NCBI RefSeq assembly: GCF_050632395.1
Contig: NZ_CP192600.1
Coordinates: forward strand, 1,116,001-1,180,000
Direction: 5' to 3'
Length of the DNA stretch: 64,000 bases
Source of the DNA: JAUYQR01 sp050632395
Lineage (GTDB): Bacteria; Pseudomonadota; Alphaproteobacteria; Rhodobacterales; Rhodobacteraceae
Position numbers and translations under genes: made by a program. The number at the start of each line of letters is the position of its first letter. Positions within the stretch are counted from its first letter, which is position 1. A model generated the notes under the pieces. That model was not told the DNA's origin. It saw only the letters and a program-made list of their open reading frames with translations, and ran no database searches. Shown piece after piece: positions 42,519 through 50,860 of this stretch.

Positions 42519-42600
42519 TCATCTGTCTTCAAATATCCCCGCCGGAGGCTCCTCTGGCCGGCGGCGGGTGCCTCCGGCGGGGATATTTTCCGACAGATGA
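42519..42600. repeat. Long inverted repeat between permease and small-protein genes
   Basis: Two 31-base arms (42519-42549 and 42570-42600) are inverted copies with only 3 adjacent mismatches; the inner 19 bases, containing AAATATCCCCGCCGGAGGC, pair perfectly around a 20-base loop. Transcribed, this is a very stable hairpin inside the operon. The right arm carries the GGCGGGGATATTT motif shared with the other intergenic elements. Confidence 0.75.
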
Positions 42601-42612
42601 AATGATGTGTGG

Positions 42613-43554
42613 TCATTTGCGCACCGCGCCGAAGGTGATGCCCCGCAGCAGGTGCTTGCGCAAAAGGATGGTGAAGATCATCACAGGGAGCAGGAACAGC
42701 GTCGCCCCGGCGGCCACGGCGGGCCAGTCCTGGCCGCCGACGCCGATGATCGTGGGGATGAAGGGCGGGGCGGTCTGGGCGTTGCCGCTCGTGAGCAGGA
42801 CCGCGAAGGCGTATTCGTTCCACGCGAAGATCAGGCAGAAGATCGCGGTCGAGGCGATGCCGGTGGCGGCTTGCGGCAGCACGACTTTGCGGAAGGCCTG
42901 AAAGCGGGTGTAGCCGTCGATCAGCGCGGCCTCTTCGTATTCGCGCGGGATCTCGTCGATGAAGCCTTTCAGAAGCCAGACCGCGAGCGAGATGTTCACG
43001 CCCGTATAAAGGAGGATCATGCCGAGGTGCGTGTCCGATAGCCCGAGCTGGCGATACATCAGGAAGATCGGGATCGCGACGGCGATGGGCGGCATCATCC
43101 GGGTGGAGAGGATGAAGAACAGAAGATCATCCTTCAGCGGCACTTTGAAGCGCGAGAAGGCGTAGGCGGCGAGCGTGCCGAGGAAGATTGAGAGCGCGGT
43201 GGAGCCGAAGCCGATGATGATGGAGTTCAGGAAGCGTTCGCCAAAGCGGGAGGGGCCGGTGACGACCTCGCCCCGTCGCTGGACGATTTCGTCCACGAAA
43301 TTGTCGGGCGGCGGCATCGTGGCCAGTTGTTCCGGCGTGGCGCGGGTGCGGTCGGTGAAGAGGTTCACGTAGCCTTCGATCGAGGGGGAGAAGATCACCT
43401 TCGGGGGGTAGCTGATGCTGTCCGGCCCGGTCTTGAAGCCGGTGGAGATGATCCATGCCAGGGGCAGGAGGGTGATCACCATGTAGAGGGTGACGAGCAG
43501 GCCCGCGATCCATTTCGAGGCTTTCGAGGGTTCGGTGATGGAATAGGCGCTCAT
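42613..43554 (-). CDS. Carbohydrate ABC transporter permease (MalG type)
   Basis: A 313-aa permease with six helices. The EAA loop EYEEAALIDGYTRFQAFRKVVLP, preceded by LLKGFIDEIP, is typical of the CUT1 family. A periplasmic insertion of about 70 residues between helices 1 and 2 (TDRTRATPEQLATMPPPDNF) is larger than usual. The start MSAYSI at 43554 overlaps the upstream permease stop by 4 bases; longer frames are antisense noise. It pairs with the MalF-type permease to form the channel. Confidence 0.92.
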   Translation of the reverse strand: MSAYSITEPSKASKWIAGLLVTLYMVITLLPLAWIISTGFKTGPDSISYPPKVIFSPSIEGYVNLFTDRTRATPEQLATMPPPDNFVDEIVQRRGEVVTGPSRFGERFLNSIIIGFGSTALSIFLGTLAAYAFSRFKVPLKDDLLFFILSTRMMPPIAVAIPIFLMYRQLGLSDTHLGMILLYTGVNISLAVWLLKGFIDEIPREYEEAALIDGYTRFQAFRKVVLPQAATGIASTAIFCLIFAWNEYAFAVLLTSGNAQTAPPFIPTIIGVGGQDWPAVAAGATLFLLPVMIFTILLRKHLLRGITFGAVRK

Positions 43555-44498
43555 CTTTCTTTGACCTTGTTCAGGGCTTTCACGTAGATCGAGGCGAGGC
43601 CGAACACCGTGACGAAGAGGATGATCGCGTAGGCCGAGGAATAGCCGGTGCGCCACTTCTCGAACGCCTCACGCTTCAGTTCGATCGAGGAGAGGAGCGT
43701 CGTGTCGCCGGGCCCACCGCCGGTGAGCAGCACCACGAGGTCGAACATCTTGAAGTTCTCGATACCGCGGAAGAGGACGGCCAGCATCAGGAAGGGCAGC
43801 ACCATCGGGATGGTCATCGTCCAGAACTGGCGCCATTTCGAGGCGCGGTCGACCTCGGCCGCCTCGTAGATGTAATCGGGGATCGAGCGCAGGCCGGCGA
43901 GGCATATCAGCATCACGAAGGGGGTCCACATCCAGGTGTCGACGATGACGATGGCCCAGGGCGCGAGGCTCACCGAGCCGAGCATGGTGAACGACGAGGC
44001 CGGGATTCCGGTGACAAATTCGACCGCGTAGTTGATGAGGCCGATCTGCGGTTGGTAGAGGAAGGTCCAGAAGTTGCCGACGACGGCGGGGCTTAGCATC
44101 ATCGGGATCACGATGAGGGTGGTCATCAGGTCGTTGCCGCGGAACTTGCGGTTGATCAGCCAGGCGAGGGTGAAGCCGATCACCACCTGCAGGATCAGGG
44201 TCCAGATCAGGAAATGCGCGGTGGCCTGCATCGTCTGCCAGATGTCCGGGTCGGTGAGGATCCGTTGGTAGTTGCGCAGGCCGACCCATTCGACGGGTTC
44301 GTTCGGGCGGTTGGCGCGGAAGTTGGTGAAGGAAAGCCGGATCGTCCAGATCAGCGGGAAGATGTTGATGGCCAAGAGCAGGAGGATGGTGGGCGCGACG
44401 AAGATCCAGGCGATGGTGCGGTCTGAAAGGCCGCGGACCTTGCGGGCCAGGGTGGGGGGCGTGGCGAGGGCAAGGCGGTCTGCTGGCGTGTCGGGCAT
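43551..44498 (-). CDS. Carbohydrate ABC transporter permease (MalF type)
   Basis: A 315-aa permease with six helices, beginning with a cytosolic N-terminus of about 28 residues. The EAA loop YIYEAAEVDRASKWRQFWTMTIP is present, and GGGPGDTTLLSSIELKREAF near the C-terminus is typical of CUT1 MalF/UgpA proteins. The first coupling region contains WVGLRNYQRILTDPDIWQ. It overlaps the MalG-type gene (ATGA). Confidence 0.93.
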   Translation of the reverse strand: MPDTPADRLALATPPTLARKVRGLSDRTIAWIFVAPTILLLLAINIFPLIWTIRLSFTNFRANRPNEPVEWVGLRNYQRILTDPDIWQTMQATAHFLIWTLILQVVIGFTLAWLINRKFRGNDLMTTLIVIPMMLSPAVVGNFWTFLYQPQIGLINYAVEFVTGIPASSFTMLGSVSLAPWAIVIVDTWMWTPFVMLICLAGLRSIPDYIYEAAEVDRASKWRQFWTMTIPMVLPFLMLAVLFRGIENFKMFDLVVLLTGGGPGDTTLLSSIELKREAFEKWRTGYSSAYAIILFVTVFGLASIYVKALNKVKER

Positions 44499-44600
44499 TG
44501 GAATCGGCCTTCAGGCTTGGGGCATGCGGCAGTCTACGCCAAAACGGGCGGTGTGGGCGGGCAAGGCTGGGGAGGGGCAAACCGCGGGTGGCGGAAAGGA

Positions 44601-44624
44601 GGGGCGGGGGGTGTCCCCCGCCCC
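44601..44624 (-). terminator. Perfect 10-bp G/C hairpin after the binding-protein gene
   Basis: GGGGCGGGGG and CCCCCGCCCC with a GTGT loop. It starts 8 bases past the stop of the substrate-binding-protein gene (minus strand) and about 100 bases before the first permease start. With no T-tract, it is more likely an attenuator or 3'-end protector than a full terminator. Confidence 0.6.
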
Positions 44625-44631
44625 TTGGGGT

Positions 44632-45948
44632 TTAAAGCTTGCCTTCATCCTCGAAGGTGGTGGTCCAGTCCTGCACGAGGCCGTCGAGCGCCTCTTGCGC
44701 GGTGCCCTGGCCGGCGACCACGTAGTCGTGGAAGCGTTTCTGGCTGTCGGCCAGAAGGGTCGCGTAGCTGGGTTCGGCCCAGAAATCCTTCACGATGGCC
44801 ATGCTGTCGAGGAAGGTTTGCGCGTAGGGCTGGCTGGCGGCGAAACCGGGGTCTTCGACCACGGCGCGGAGGCACGAGAAGCCGCCCATCGACCACCATT
44901 TCGCCTGCACCTCGGGCTGGGCGAACCACTTGATGTATTCAAGCGCCGCGGCCTGCTTTTCGGAGTAGGAGACGACCGAGATACCCTGGCCGCCAAGCTG
45001 GGCGAAGCGCTGGCCATCGGGGCCGGCGGGGTTGACGAGGTAGCCGGTCTTGCCGCCGCCGACGTTGGGATCAACCTCGAACCCTGGCCAGGTGAAGGCG
45101 AAGTTCATCTGCATCGCGACCTGACCGGATTTGTAGGCGTCGATGCCTTCGCCCATGTAGGCGTTCGACATGCCGGGGGGCGTGCAGCAATCGTAAAGCG
45201 ACTTGTAGAATTCAAGGCCCGCGACCGCGCCGGGGGAGTTGACGAAGCCCGCCATGTCATAGGGCTTATCCGGGTTTTCGTATTTGAAGCCGTAGGAATA
45301 AAGTACGTCCATCACGCCCATCGTGATGCCTTCGGAGCCGCGCTCGGTGTAGATCGAGGCGCCGTAGACGGTTTTGCCGTCGATGTCGCGGCCCTGGAAG
45401 AATTCGGCGATGTCCTTCAGTTCGGCGAAGGTGCCGGGGGCTGCGAGGTCGCGGCCGTATTTTTCCTTGAATTCGGCCTGCAGTTCGGGGCGTTCGAACC
45501 AGTCCTTGCGGTAGGTCCAGCCGACGACGTCACCGAAGGCGGGAAGCGACCAGTAGTTCGGCGTGCCTTTCGGCCATTCGGAGTAGCCGGTCACGGTGGC
45601 CGGGACGAAGGCATCCATCGAGATGGCGTTGGCGTCGAAGAAGTCGTTCAGCTTGACGTAGTGGCCGGATTCGGCACCCGCGCCGATCCACTGGCTGTCA
45701 CCGATCATCAGGTCGCACAGTTTGCCGCCGGAGTTCAGTTCGTTCAGCATGCGGTCGGCGAAGTTGGGCCACGGCACGAATTCGAAGTTCATCTTGTGGC
45801 CGGACTGGGCCTCGAAATCCTTGGAGAGTTCGACGAGGGCGTTTGCCGGGTCCCACGCGGCCCAGCAGAGGGTGAGGTCTTCGGCCTTGGCGGATGTGCC
45901 GGTAACTAGGGCAATCGCCGCCGTGGCGGCAAGGTATCTGGCTTTCAT
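44632..45948 (-). CDS. Carbohydrate ABC transporter substrate-binding protein (CUT1)
   Basis: A 438-aa periplasmic protein with a signal peptide (MKARYLAATAAIALVTGTSAKA). The mature part fits family 1 solute-binding proteins: LCWAAWDPANALVELSKDFE, LCDLMIGDSQWIGAGAESGH, AMQMNFAFTWPGFE and the Trp-rich C-terminal half. There are several Cys residues (for example YDCCTPPG), unusual for the family and possibly a disulfide. The start has GGAGG a few bases upstream. It leads the transporter operon; the kinase at its end suggests a polyol or short ketose as substrate (inference). Confidence 0.9.
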   Translation of the reverse strand: MKARYLAATAAIALVTGTSAKAEDLTLCWAAWDPANALVELSKDFEAQSGHKMNFEFVPWPNFADRMLNELNSGGKLCDLMIGDSQWIGAGAESGHYVKLNDFFDANAISMDAFVPATVTGYSEWPKGTPNYWSLPAFGDVVGWTYRKDWFERPELQAEFKEKYGRDLAAPGTFAELKDIAEFFQGRDIDGKTVYGASIYTERGSEGITMGVMDVLYSYGFKYENPDKPYDMAGFVNSPGAVAGLEFYKSLYDCCTPPGMSNAYMGEGIDAYKSGQVAMQMNFAFTWPGFEVDPNVGGGKTGYLVNPAGPDGQRFAQLGGQGISVVSYSEKQAAALEYIKWFAQPEVQAKWWSMGGFSCLRAVVEDPGFAASQPYAQTFLDSMAIVKDFWAEPSYATLLADSQKRFHDYVVAGQGTAQEALDGLVQDWTTTFEDEGKL

Positions 45949-46049
45949 GTCATTCCTCCCGGGGTTGATGGATGGACCCGTGCAGACGCCGGGCCTTCTT
46001 TCGATTGCGGTGACCATAAGCGTGGGTCGGGCGGGCTGTAAAGTGATTT

Positions 46050-46065
46050 TGAGGTACGTTCCTCA
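46050..46065. promoter_or_regulatory. LacI-type operator candidate upstream of the binding-protein gene
   Basis: TGAGG-T-ACGT-T-CCTCA, a 16-bp palindrome broken only at positions 6 and 11. It lies about 100 bases upstream of the binding-protein start. Its left ten bases, TGAGGTACGT, recur at 47204-47213 at the LacI gene start. Confidence 0.6.
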
Positions 46066-46104
46066 TTTTTGTGTGGCGGGCTTTTCCAAAGCGATTTGGG
46101 CGGG

Positions 46105-47220
46105 TCAGGCGGCGGTGTCCTGGGCGGCTTCGGGCAGGGGCGGAAGGTTTTCGCGCAAGACGATTTCGATGCGAATCTGTTCCTGACCTTCGTCAAGCGG
46201 TGCGCGGTCGGCCTTGGCGCGCAGCACGCGCAAGGTGCTGCGGGCTAGGTGGCCGAGGTTCTGGGTGATGACAGCGGAAATCTCGCCCGTCTCGAGTGCC
46301 GCGCGGGCGTGAGGGGTAAGTTCGTGGCAGATGACCGTGAGTTCTCCGGAAAGTCCAAGGCCAGCAAGGGTTTGGGTGAGGGCGCGGTGGCCGTCGCCCA
46401 TGGCGTAGATGCCGCGAACATCTGGGGCGTTCACGAGCATTTCGGCGACGATCTGGCGCAAGGTCTGGCCGGAACCGTGCGATTCGAGGGTTTGCAGAGG
46501 CTCGATATTGGGGAAATCCCGGAGCATCACTTCGTCAAAACCACGGCGACGTTCGATGGTGTCGCGCGCCAGGAGGGATTGGCCCAGCACCATGACCTGA
46601 CCGGGGCCGCCGCCGAGGAAGCGGCCCATCAGCACACCGGCGGTGCGGCCTGCGGCGCGGTTGTCGATGCCGATGAAATGGTCGCGGTCGGTGTTGGGCA
46701 AGTCTGAGACAAGCGCCACGACGGGCAGGCCCTTGGCGCGAAGCGAGCGGACGGCATCGCGGAGGATCGGTGTTTCGGGGGCCATCAGAGCGACACCAGC
46801 GTAGTCGTCGTCGGGCAGGTGGGCGAGCATGGCGGCGAGGGCGTGCGGGTCTTCGGCGGGAAAGCGGTGGAGGCGAACCTCTACGCGAGAGGTGGCGGCC
46901 TGCTTGCCCGCAGTCTCCAGAGCATCGGCAAGTGTTTGAACGAATTGGCTTTCGGTGTCGGGCAGCATGATCGCGAATGGGTAGCTGCGGCTGCGAGCGA
47001 GGTTGGCAGCGGCAAGGTCACGGACGTAGCCCAGTTTTTCGATCGCCTCGGTCACGGCGCGGATGGTCTTGTCGCGCACGCCGGGGCGGTCGTTCAGAAC
47101 CCGGTCCACCGTGGCCAGACTGACGCCCGCTTCCCGCGCGATATCGTTGACCGTAGGACGCACCTGACCCTCGTGTTCCGTTGCCCGACTATCTGCGGCA
47201 GGGTGAGGTACGTCAATCAT
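46105..47220 (-). CDS. LacI-family transcriptional regulator of the ABC-DhaK operon
   Basis: A 371-aa regulator. The N-terminal helix-turn-helix (about 22-50) has PTVNDIAREAGVSLATVDRVLNDRPGV, and the hinge and periplasmic-binding-like ligand domain follow, with ALMAPETPIL and FIGIDNRAAGRTAGVLMGRF. The start is uncertain: ATG at 47220 has AAGG about 7 bases upstream, while GTG at 47163 (giving MRPTVND, the usual LacI start) has GAGGG nearby and would leave the operator-like 47204-47219 site upstream of the gene. It probably represses the adjacent transporter operon and itself. Confidence 0.9.
   Translation of the reverse strand: MIDVPHPAADSRATEHEGQVRPTVNDIAREAGVSLATVDRVLNDRPGVRDKTIRAVTEAIEKLGYVRDLAAANLARSRSYPFAIMLPDTESQFVQTLADALETAGKQAATSRVEVRLHRFPAEDPHALAAMLAHLPDDDYAGVALMAPETPILRDAVRSLRAKGLPVVALVSDLPNTDRDHFIGIDNRAAGRTAGVLMGRFLGGGPGQVMVLGQSLLARDTIERRRGFDEVMLRDFPNIEPLQTLESHGSGQTLRQIVAEMLVNAPDVRGIYAMGDGHRALTQTLAGLGLSGELTVICHELTPHARAALETGEISAVITQNLGHLARSTLRVLRAKADRAPLDEGQEQIRIEIVLRENLPPLPEAAQDTAA
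47204..47219. promoter_or_regulatory. Second operator candidate at the start of the LacI gene
   Basis: TGAGGTACGTCAATCA shares its first ten bases with the palindrome at 46050 and keeps the outer TCA of the right half. It also reads as TGA-G-GTAC-G-TCA, a near-perfect shorter palindrome. It overlaps the first codons of the longest LacI frame, consistent with autoregulation if translation begins at 47163. Confidence 0.45.
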
Positions 47221-47225
47221 TTCCG

Positions 47226-47242
47226 CCCTTGCGATGCAAGGG
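47226..47242. promoter_or_regulatory. Inverted repeat in the LacI / SGNH divergent region
   Basis: CCCTTGC-GAT-GCAAGGG, a perfect 7-bp inverted repeat between the divergent LacI and SGNH hydrolase starts, directly before TTGACG. It may be another protein-binding site or a hairpin in the leader. Confidence 0.4.
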
Positions 47243-47292
47243 TTGACGGCGATGGAAGCGGCTGTCCAACTGCCCGCAAAAGGGAGGATATC

Positions 47293-47931
47293 ATGCGCAG
47301 CCTGCTACTCTTTGGCGACAGCAACACCCACGGGTCGATGCCCGCGCCGCACCTCGGGTTTTCAGGGCGGTACAGTCTGGAGGAGCGGTGGGCGGGGCGT
47401 CTGGTGCGGTTGCTGCCGGACTGGGAGGTGATCAACGAGGGGCATCCGGGGCGGACCACGGTGCATGACGACCCGATCGAGGGCGCGCATCGCAACGGGA
47501 TGACGGTGCTGCCGGCGCTGTTGGAGACGCACCGGCCGCTGGATGCGGTGCTGATAATGCTGGGCACGAACGACCTGAAACCGCGGTTTTCGGTGAACGC
47601 GGGGGATATCGCGCTGGCGCTGGAGCGGATCATCGGGTTCATCCGGGCGTTTGGTGCGGGCCCGGACGGAGCAGCGCCGGGGATTTTTCTGGTGTCGCCA
47701 CCACCGGTGGAGGAGGCGGGCTGTCTGGCCGAGATGTTCGCTGGCGGGGCGGCGAAATCGCGTCTGCTGGCGAGCCGGATCAAGGAGGTGGCCGACCGGA
47801 CCGGGGTGGCGTTCATAGACGCGGGGGAATTGGTGACGGTGTCACCCATCGACGGGGTGCACTACGGGGCCGAGGCCAACCCGGTGCTGGCCGATGCGTT
47901 CGCGGCGGCTGTGCGGCGACATTTCGGTTAG
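47293..47931 (+). CDS. SGNH/GDSL-family hydrolase (arylesterase-like)
   Basis: A 212-aa hydrolase. Block I LLFGDSNTHGSMPAP carries the catalytic Ser, block II includes NEGHPGRTT, block III LGTNDLK the oxyanion Asn, and block V SPIDGVHYG the Asp-x-x-His pair. It lacks a signal peptide, so it is probably cytosolic. It resembles bacterial arylesterase/acyl-CoA thioesterase-like SGNH proteins. The ATG at 47293 follows GGGAGG; the longer open frame begins antisense to the LacI gene. It is divergent from LacI. Confidence 0.92.
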   Translation: MRSLLLFGDSNTHGSMPAPHLGFSGRYSLEERWAGRLVRLLPDWEVINEGHPGRTTVHDDPIEGAHRNGMTVLPALLETHRPLDAVLIMLGTNDLKPRFSVNAGDIALALERIIGFIRAFGAGPDGAAPGIFLVSPPPVEEAGCLAEMFAGGAAKSRLLASRIKEVADRTGVAFIDAGELVTVSPIDGVHYGAEANPVLADAFAAAVRRHFG

Positions 47932-48032
47932 CGACGGGTTAGGCTAAAACTAATCCATGCTGTGCATCTTCTTGCTTTTTCCCGAAGCAGAAATGCCGCA
48001 AGCTGCGCGGGCTGCAATGTGAGGGGCCAGCC

Positions 48033-49175
48033 ATGACTCGCCATGACACGATCACGCCGATGACGCCGCTGGACGAGTTGCGCGCCAACGTCGCGGTGCC
48101 GTTCAACCAGGCGCGGGCGATGCCGAAATCGGTCTATACCTCGCCGGAGTTCGCCGAGGCAGAAGTGCGGCAGATCTTCGCGAAGGAGTGGCTGTGCGCG
48201 GGCCGGGCCGAGGCGTTGCCGAACCCCGGCGATTACCTGACGATGCAGATCGCGGGCGAGCCGGTGATCATCCTGCGCGACAAGGATGGCGCATTGCGCG
48301 GCATGTCGAATGTCTGCCGCCACCGGATGAGCACCTTGCTTGAAGGGCGGGGGAATGTGCGGTCGATCGTCTGCCCGTATCACGCCTGGACCTACAATCT
48401 GGACGGCACCTTGCGGGGCGCGCCGGCGATGGGGCTGAACGAGGGGTTCTGCAAGGACAAGATCGCGCTGCCGACGGTTCGGGTGGAAAACTGGCTGGGC
48501 TGGATCATGGTCACGCTGAACCCGGATGCGCCCGACCCGGCAGAGCAGTTGAAGGATGTGGAGAATCTGGTCGGTTATCTGGACATGGCAAGCTACCGCG
48601 AAACCTTTCGCGAGGAGTTTCGCTGGGCGACGAACTGGAAGGTGCTGGCCGAGAATTTCATGGAAAGCTACCATTTGCCGGTCTGCCATAGCGGCACCAT
48701 CGGCGGGTCGGTGGACCTGATGAAGATGACCTGCCCTGAGGGGTTCCCGTCGTTCAATTATCACTACATCATGAAGAACGACACGATCCCCCTGTCGCTG
48801 GCGCATCCGTCGAACACGACTTTGCAGGGTGATCAGCGGCGGATCACGTGGCTGTTGTCGGTCTATCCGGCGCTGCTGATTACACTTACGCCGGGGTATT
48901 TCTGGTATCTGTGCCTGACGCCGGACGGGCCGGGGCATGTCAACGTGCTTTACGGCGGCGGGATGAGCGCGGATTGGTGCGCCGACCCGGATGCGGAAAG
49001 CCATCTGGCGACGGTGAAGGCGCTGCTGGATGACGTGAATATCGAGGACAAGGGCTGCGTCGAGAAGGTGTATCAGGGCCTTTGCGCAGGGCTGTCGGGG
49101 CCGGGGGCGCTGAGCCATCTGGAGCGGCCGAACTTCGAGTTCGCGCAGTGGATCGCGGCGCGGGTCGGGCAGTAG
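48033..49175 (+). CDS. Rieske non-heme iron oxygenase, alpha subunit
   Basis: A 380-aa ring-hydroxylating-type oxygenase. The Rieske [2Fe-2S] site is intact: C95-x-H97 (VCRHRMS) and C114-x2-H117 (VCPYHAW). The mononuclear iron site lies in ENFMESYHLPVCH (H214, H219). Family members hydroxylate aromatic rings or demethylate quaternary amines such as carnitine, glycine betaine and proline betaine; this one cannot be assigned. No ferredoxin reductase gene is adjacent, so electrons must come from elsewhere. It leads a plus-strand cluster with an FMO-like protein, RidA and DUF1028. GAGGGG precedes the ATG. Confidence 0.9.
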   Translation: MTRHDTITPMTPLDELRANVAVPFNQARAMPKSVYTSPEFAEAEVRQIFAKEWLCAGRAEALPNPGDYLTMQIAGEPVIILRDKDGALRGMSNVCRHRMSTLLEGRGNVRSIVCPYHAWTYNLDGTLRGAPAMGLNEGFCKDKIALPTVRVENWLGWIMVTLNPDAPDPAEQLKDVENLVGYLDMASYRETFREEFRWATNWKVLAENFMESYHLPVCHSGTIGGSVDLMKMTCPEGFPSFNYHYIMKNDTIPLSLAHPSNTTLQGDQRRITWLLSVYPALLITLTPGYFWYLCLTPDGPGHVNVLYGGGMSADWCADPDAESHLATVKALLDDVNIEDKGCVEKVYQGLCAGLSGPGALSHLERPNFEFAQWIAARVGQ

Positions 49176-49180
49176 GCATC

Positions 49181-50425
49181 ATGGAAAAGATCGAGGCGCT
49201 GGTCGTCGGCGCAGGGCAGGCCGGGGTTGCTGCCAGCGAACATTTGGGCCGTGCGGGTATTCCGCATCTGGTGCTGGAACGCGACCGGATCGCGGAACGC
49301 TGGCGGACCGGGCGCTGGGACAGTCTGGTGATGAACGGCCCGGCGTGGCACGACCGGTTTCCGGGGCTGGAGTTTCCGGGCGACGCGGATGCGTTTCCGG
49401 GCAAGGACGAGGTGGCGGAGTATTTCGAGGCTTATGCCGCGAAGATCGCGGCGCCGATCCGCTGCGGGGTCGAGGTGACCTCGGTCAGCCGCAACCCCGA
49501 CGGGCCGGGGTTCCGGGTGGAAACCTCGGCGGGGCCGATCGAGGCGCGCTATGTGATTTCGGCCACCGGGCCGTTCCAGCGACCGCTGATGCCGGACATG
49601 GTGCCGGAAAGTGCGGGGGTGATGCAGATCCATTCGGCCAGCTACCGCAACGCCGGGCAACTGCCGGCGGGTGGCGTTCTGGTGGTGGGTGCGGGGTCGT
49701 CGGGCGCGCAGATTGCCGACGAGCTGCGGCAGGCGGGGCGGGCGGTGACGTTGTCGGTAGGGCCGCACGGGCGTCCGCCACGACGCTACCGGGGGCGCGA
49801 TTTCGTCTGGTGGCTGGGCGTGTTGAACAAGTGGGACGCCGAGGCGCCGCCGACGAGCGAGCATGTGACGATTGCGGTCAGCGGGGCCGGGGGCGGCAAG
49901 ACGGTCGACTTCCGCCGCTTTGCCCATGAAGGGATGCGGCTGGTCGGGCGCGCTACGGGGTTTGCGGGTGGGGTGATGACCTTCGCGCCGGACCTTGGCG
50001 CGAACATCGCCAAGGGTGATGCCGATTACCTTGCGGTGCTGGACGAGGCCGATGAGTGGGCGCGGCGCAACGGGGTGGATTTGCCGGATGATCCGCAGGC
50101 GCGGGTGATGCTGCCCGACCCTGATTGCGTGACGCGGCCGATCCTGTCGCTGGACCTGAAGGCCGAGGGGATCACCTCGATCATCTGGGCGACGGGGTAT
50201 GAGCTGGATTTCAGCTGGCTGAAGCTGGACGTGCTGGACGCCACGGGCCGCCCGCGCCACCAGCGCGGCGTGTCGGCGGAACCGGGGCTTTATTTCCTTG
50301 GCCTGCCGTGGCAGGCGCGGCGCGGCTCGGCCTTCATCTGGGGCGTGTGGCATGATGCCAAGCACGTCGTCGACCATATCCAGAAACTGCGGGGCTATCT
50401 TTCCTACGCCCCCGCAACCGCCTGA
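49181..50425 (+). CDS. Flavin-dependent monooxygenase-like NAD(P)-binding protein (CzcO type)
   Basis: A 414-aa two-dinucleotide-binding-domain flavoprotein. FAD site GAGQAGVAASEHL at the N-terminus; NADPH site GAGSSGAQIADEL near residue 170; between them GVMQIHSASYRNA, which resembles the FMO/YUCCA fingerprint, and ATGYELDFSWL near the C-terminus. Such proteins oxygenate soft N or S atoms or ketones. The start is 5 bases after the Rieske gene's stop, so the two are coupled. The frame upstream of 49181 is the Rieske gene in another frame. Confidence 0.88.
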   Translation: MEKIEALVVGAGQAGVAASEHLGRAGIPHLVLERDRIAERWRTGRWDSLVMNGPAWHDRFPGLEFPGDADAFPGKDEVAEYFEAYAAKIAAPIRCGVEVTSVSRNPDGPGFRVETSAGPIEARYVISATGPFQRPLMPDMVPESAGVMQIHSASYRNAGQLPAGGVLVVGAGSSGAQIADELRQAGRAVTLSVGPHGRPPRRYRGRDFVWWLGVLNKWDAEAPPTSEHVTIAVSGAGGGKTVDFRRFAHEGMRLVGRATGFAGGVMTFAPDLGANIAKGDADYLAVLDEADEWARRNGVDLPDDPQARVMLPDPDCVTRPILSLDLKAEGITSIIWATGYELDFSWLKLDVLDATGRPRHQRGVSAEPGLYFLGLPWQARRGSAFIWGVWHDAKHVVDHIQKLRGYLSYAPATA

Positions 50426-50437
50426 CAGGAACCCTAC

Positions 50438-50851
50438 ATGGCCCATACCCGCATCCGCCCGTTCAACACGCGCGACACTTACCCGGAACAGAAGCTTGAC
50501 AACGATCTGGCGCAGGCCGTGATCGCGCGCGGCACGATGATCTTTCTGCGCGGCCAGTGCCCGCAAGACCTTGATACCGCGCAGAACATCGGGAGCCATG
50601 ACCCGGTGGAGCAGACCCACAAGGTGATGCAGAACATCAAGCAGTTGATCGAGGAATGCGGCGGGCGGATGGAGCATCTGACCAAGCTGGTGGTCTACCT
50701 GACCGACGTGCGCCACCGTGAGCCGGTCTACCGCACGATGGGCGAGTATATTCGCGGCGTGCATCCGGTCTGCACCGGGCTGACGGTGGTGGCGCTGGCC
50801 CGACCGGACTGGCTGGTGGAGATCGACGCGACTGCCGTCATTCCAGACTGA
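50438..50851 (+). CDS. RidA-family (YjgF/YER057c/UK114) protein
   Basis: A 137-aa RidA-fold protein. It has IFLRGQCPQDLDTAQNIG, the VEQTHKVMQNIKQLIEECGG helix and LTKLVVYLTDVRHREPVY. RidA trimers hydrolyse reactive imines or enamines to ketones and ammonia. The conserved substrate-binding Arg near residue 105 of classical RidA is not clearly placed, so it may be one of the non-canonical subfamilies. It follows the FMO-like gene by 12 bases and probably handles an imine from that pathway. Confidence 0.9.
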   Translation: MAHTRIRPFNTRDTYPEQKLDNDLAQAVIARGTMIFLRGQCPQDLDTAQNIGSHDPVEQTHKVMQNIKQLIEECGGRMEHLTKLVVYLTDVRHREPVYRTMGEYIRGVHPVCTGLTVVALARPDWLVEIDATAVIPD

Positions 50852-50860
50852 ACCCGCGCC

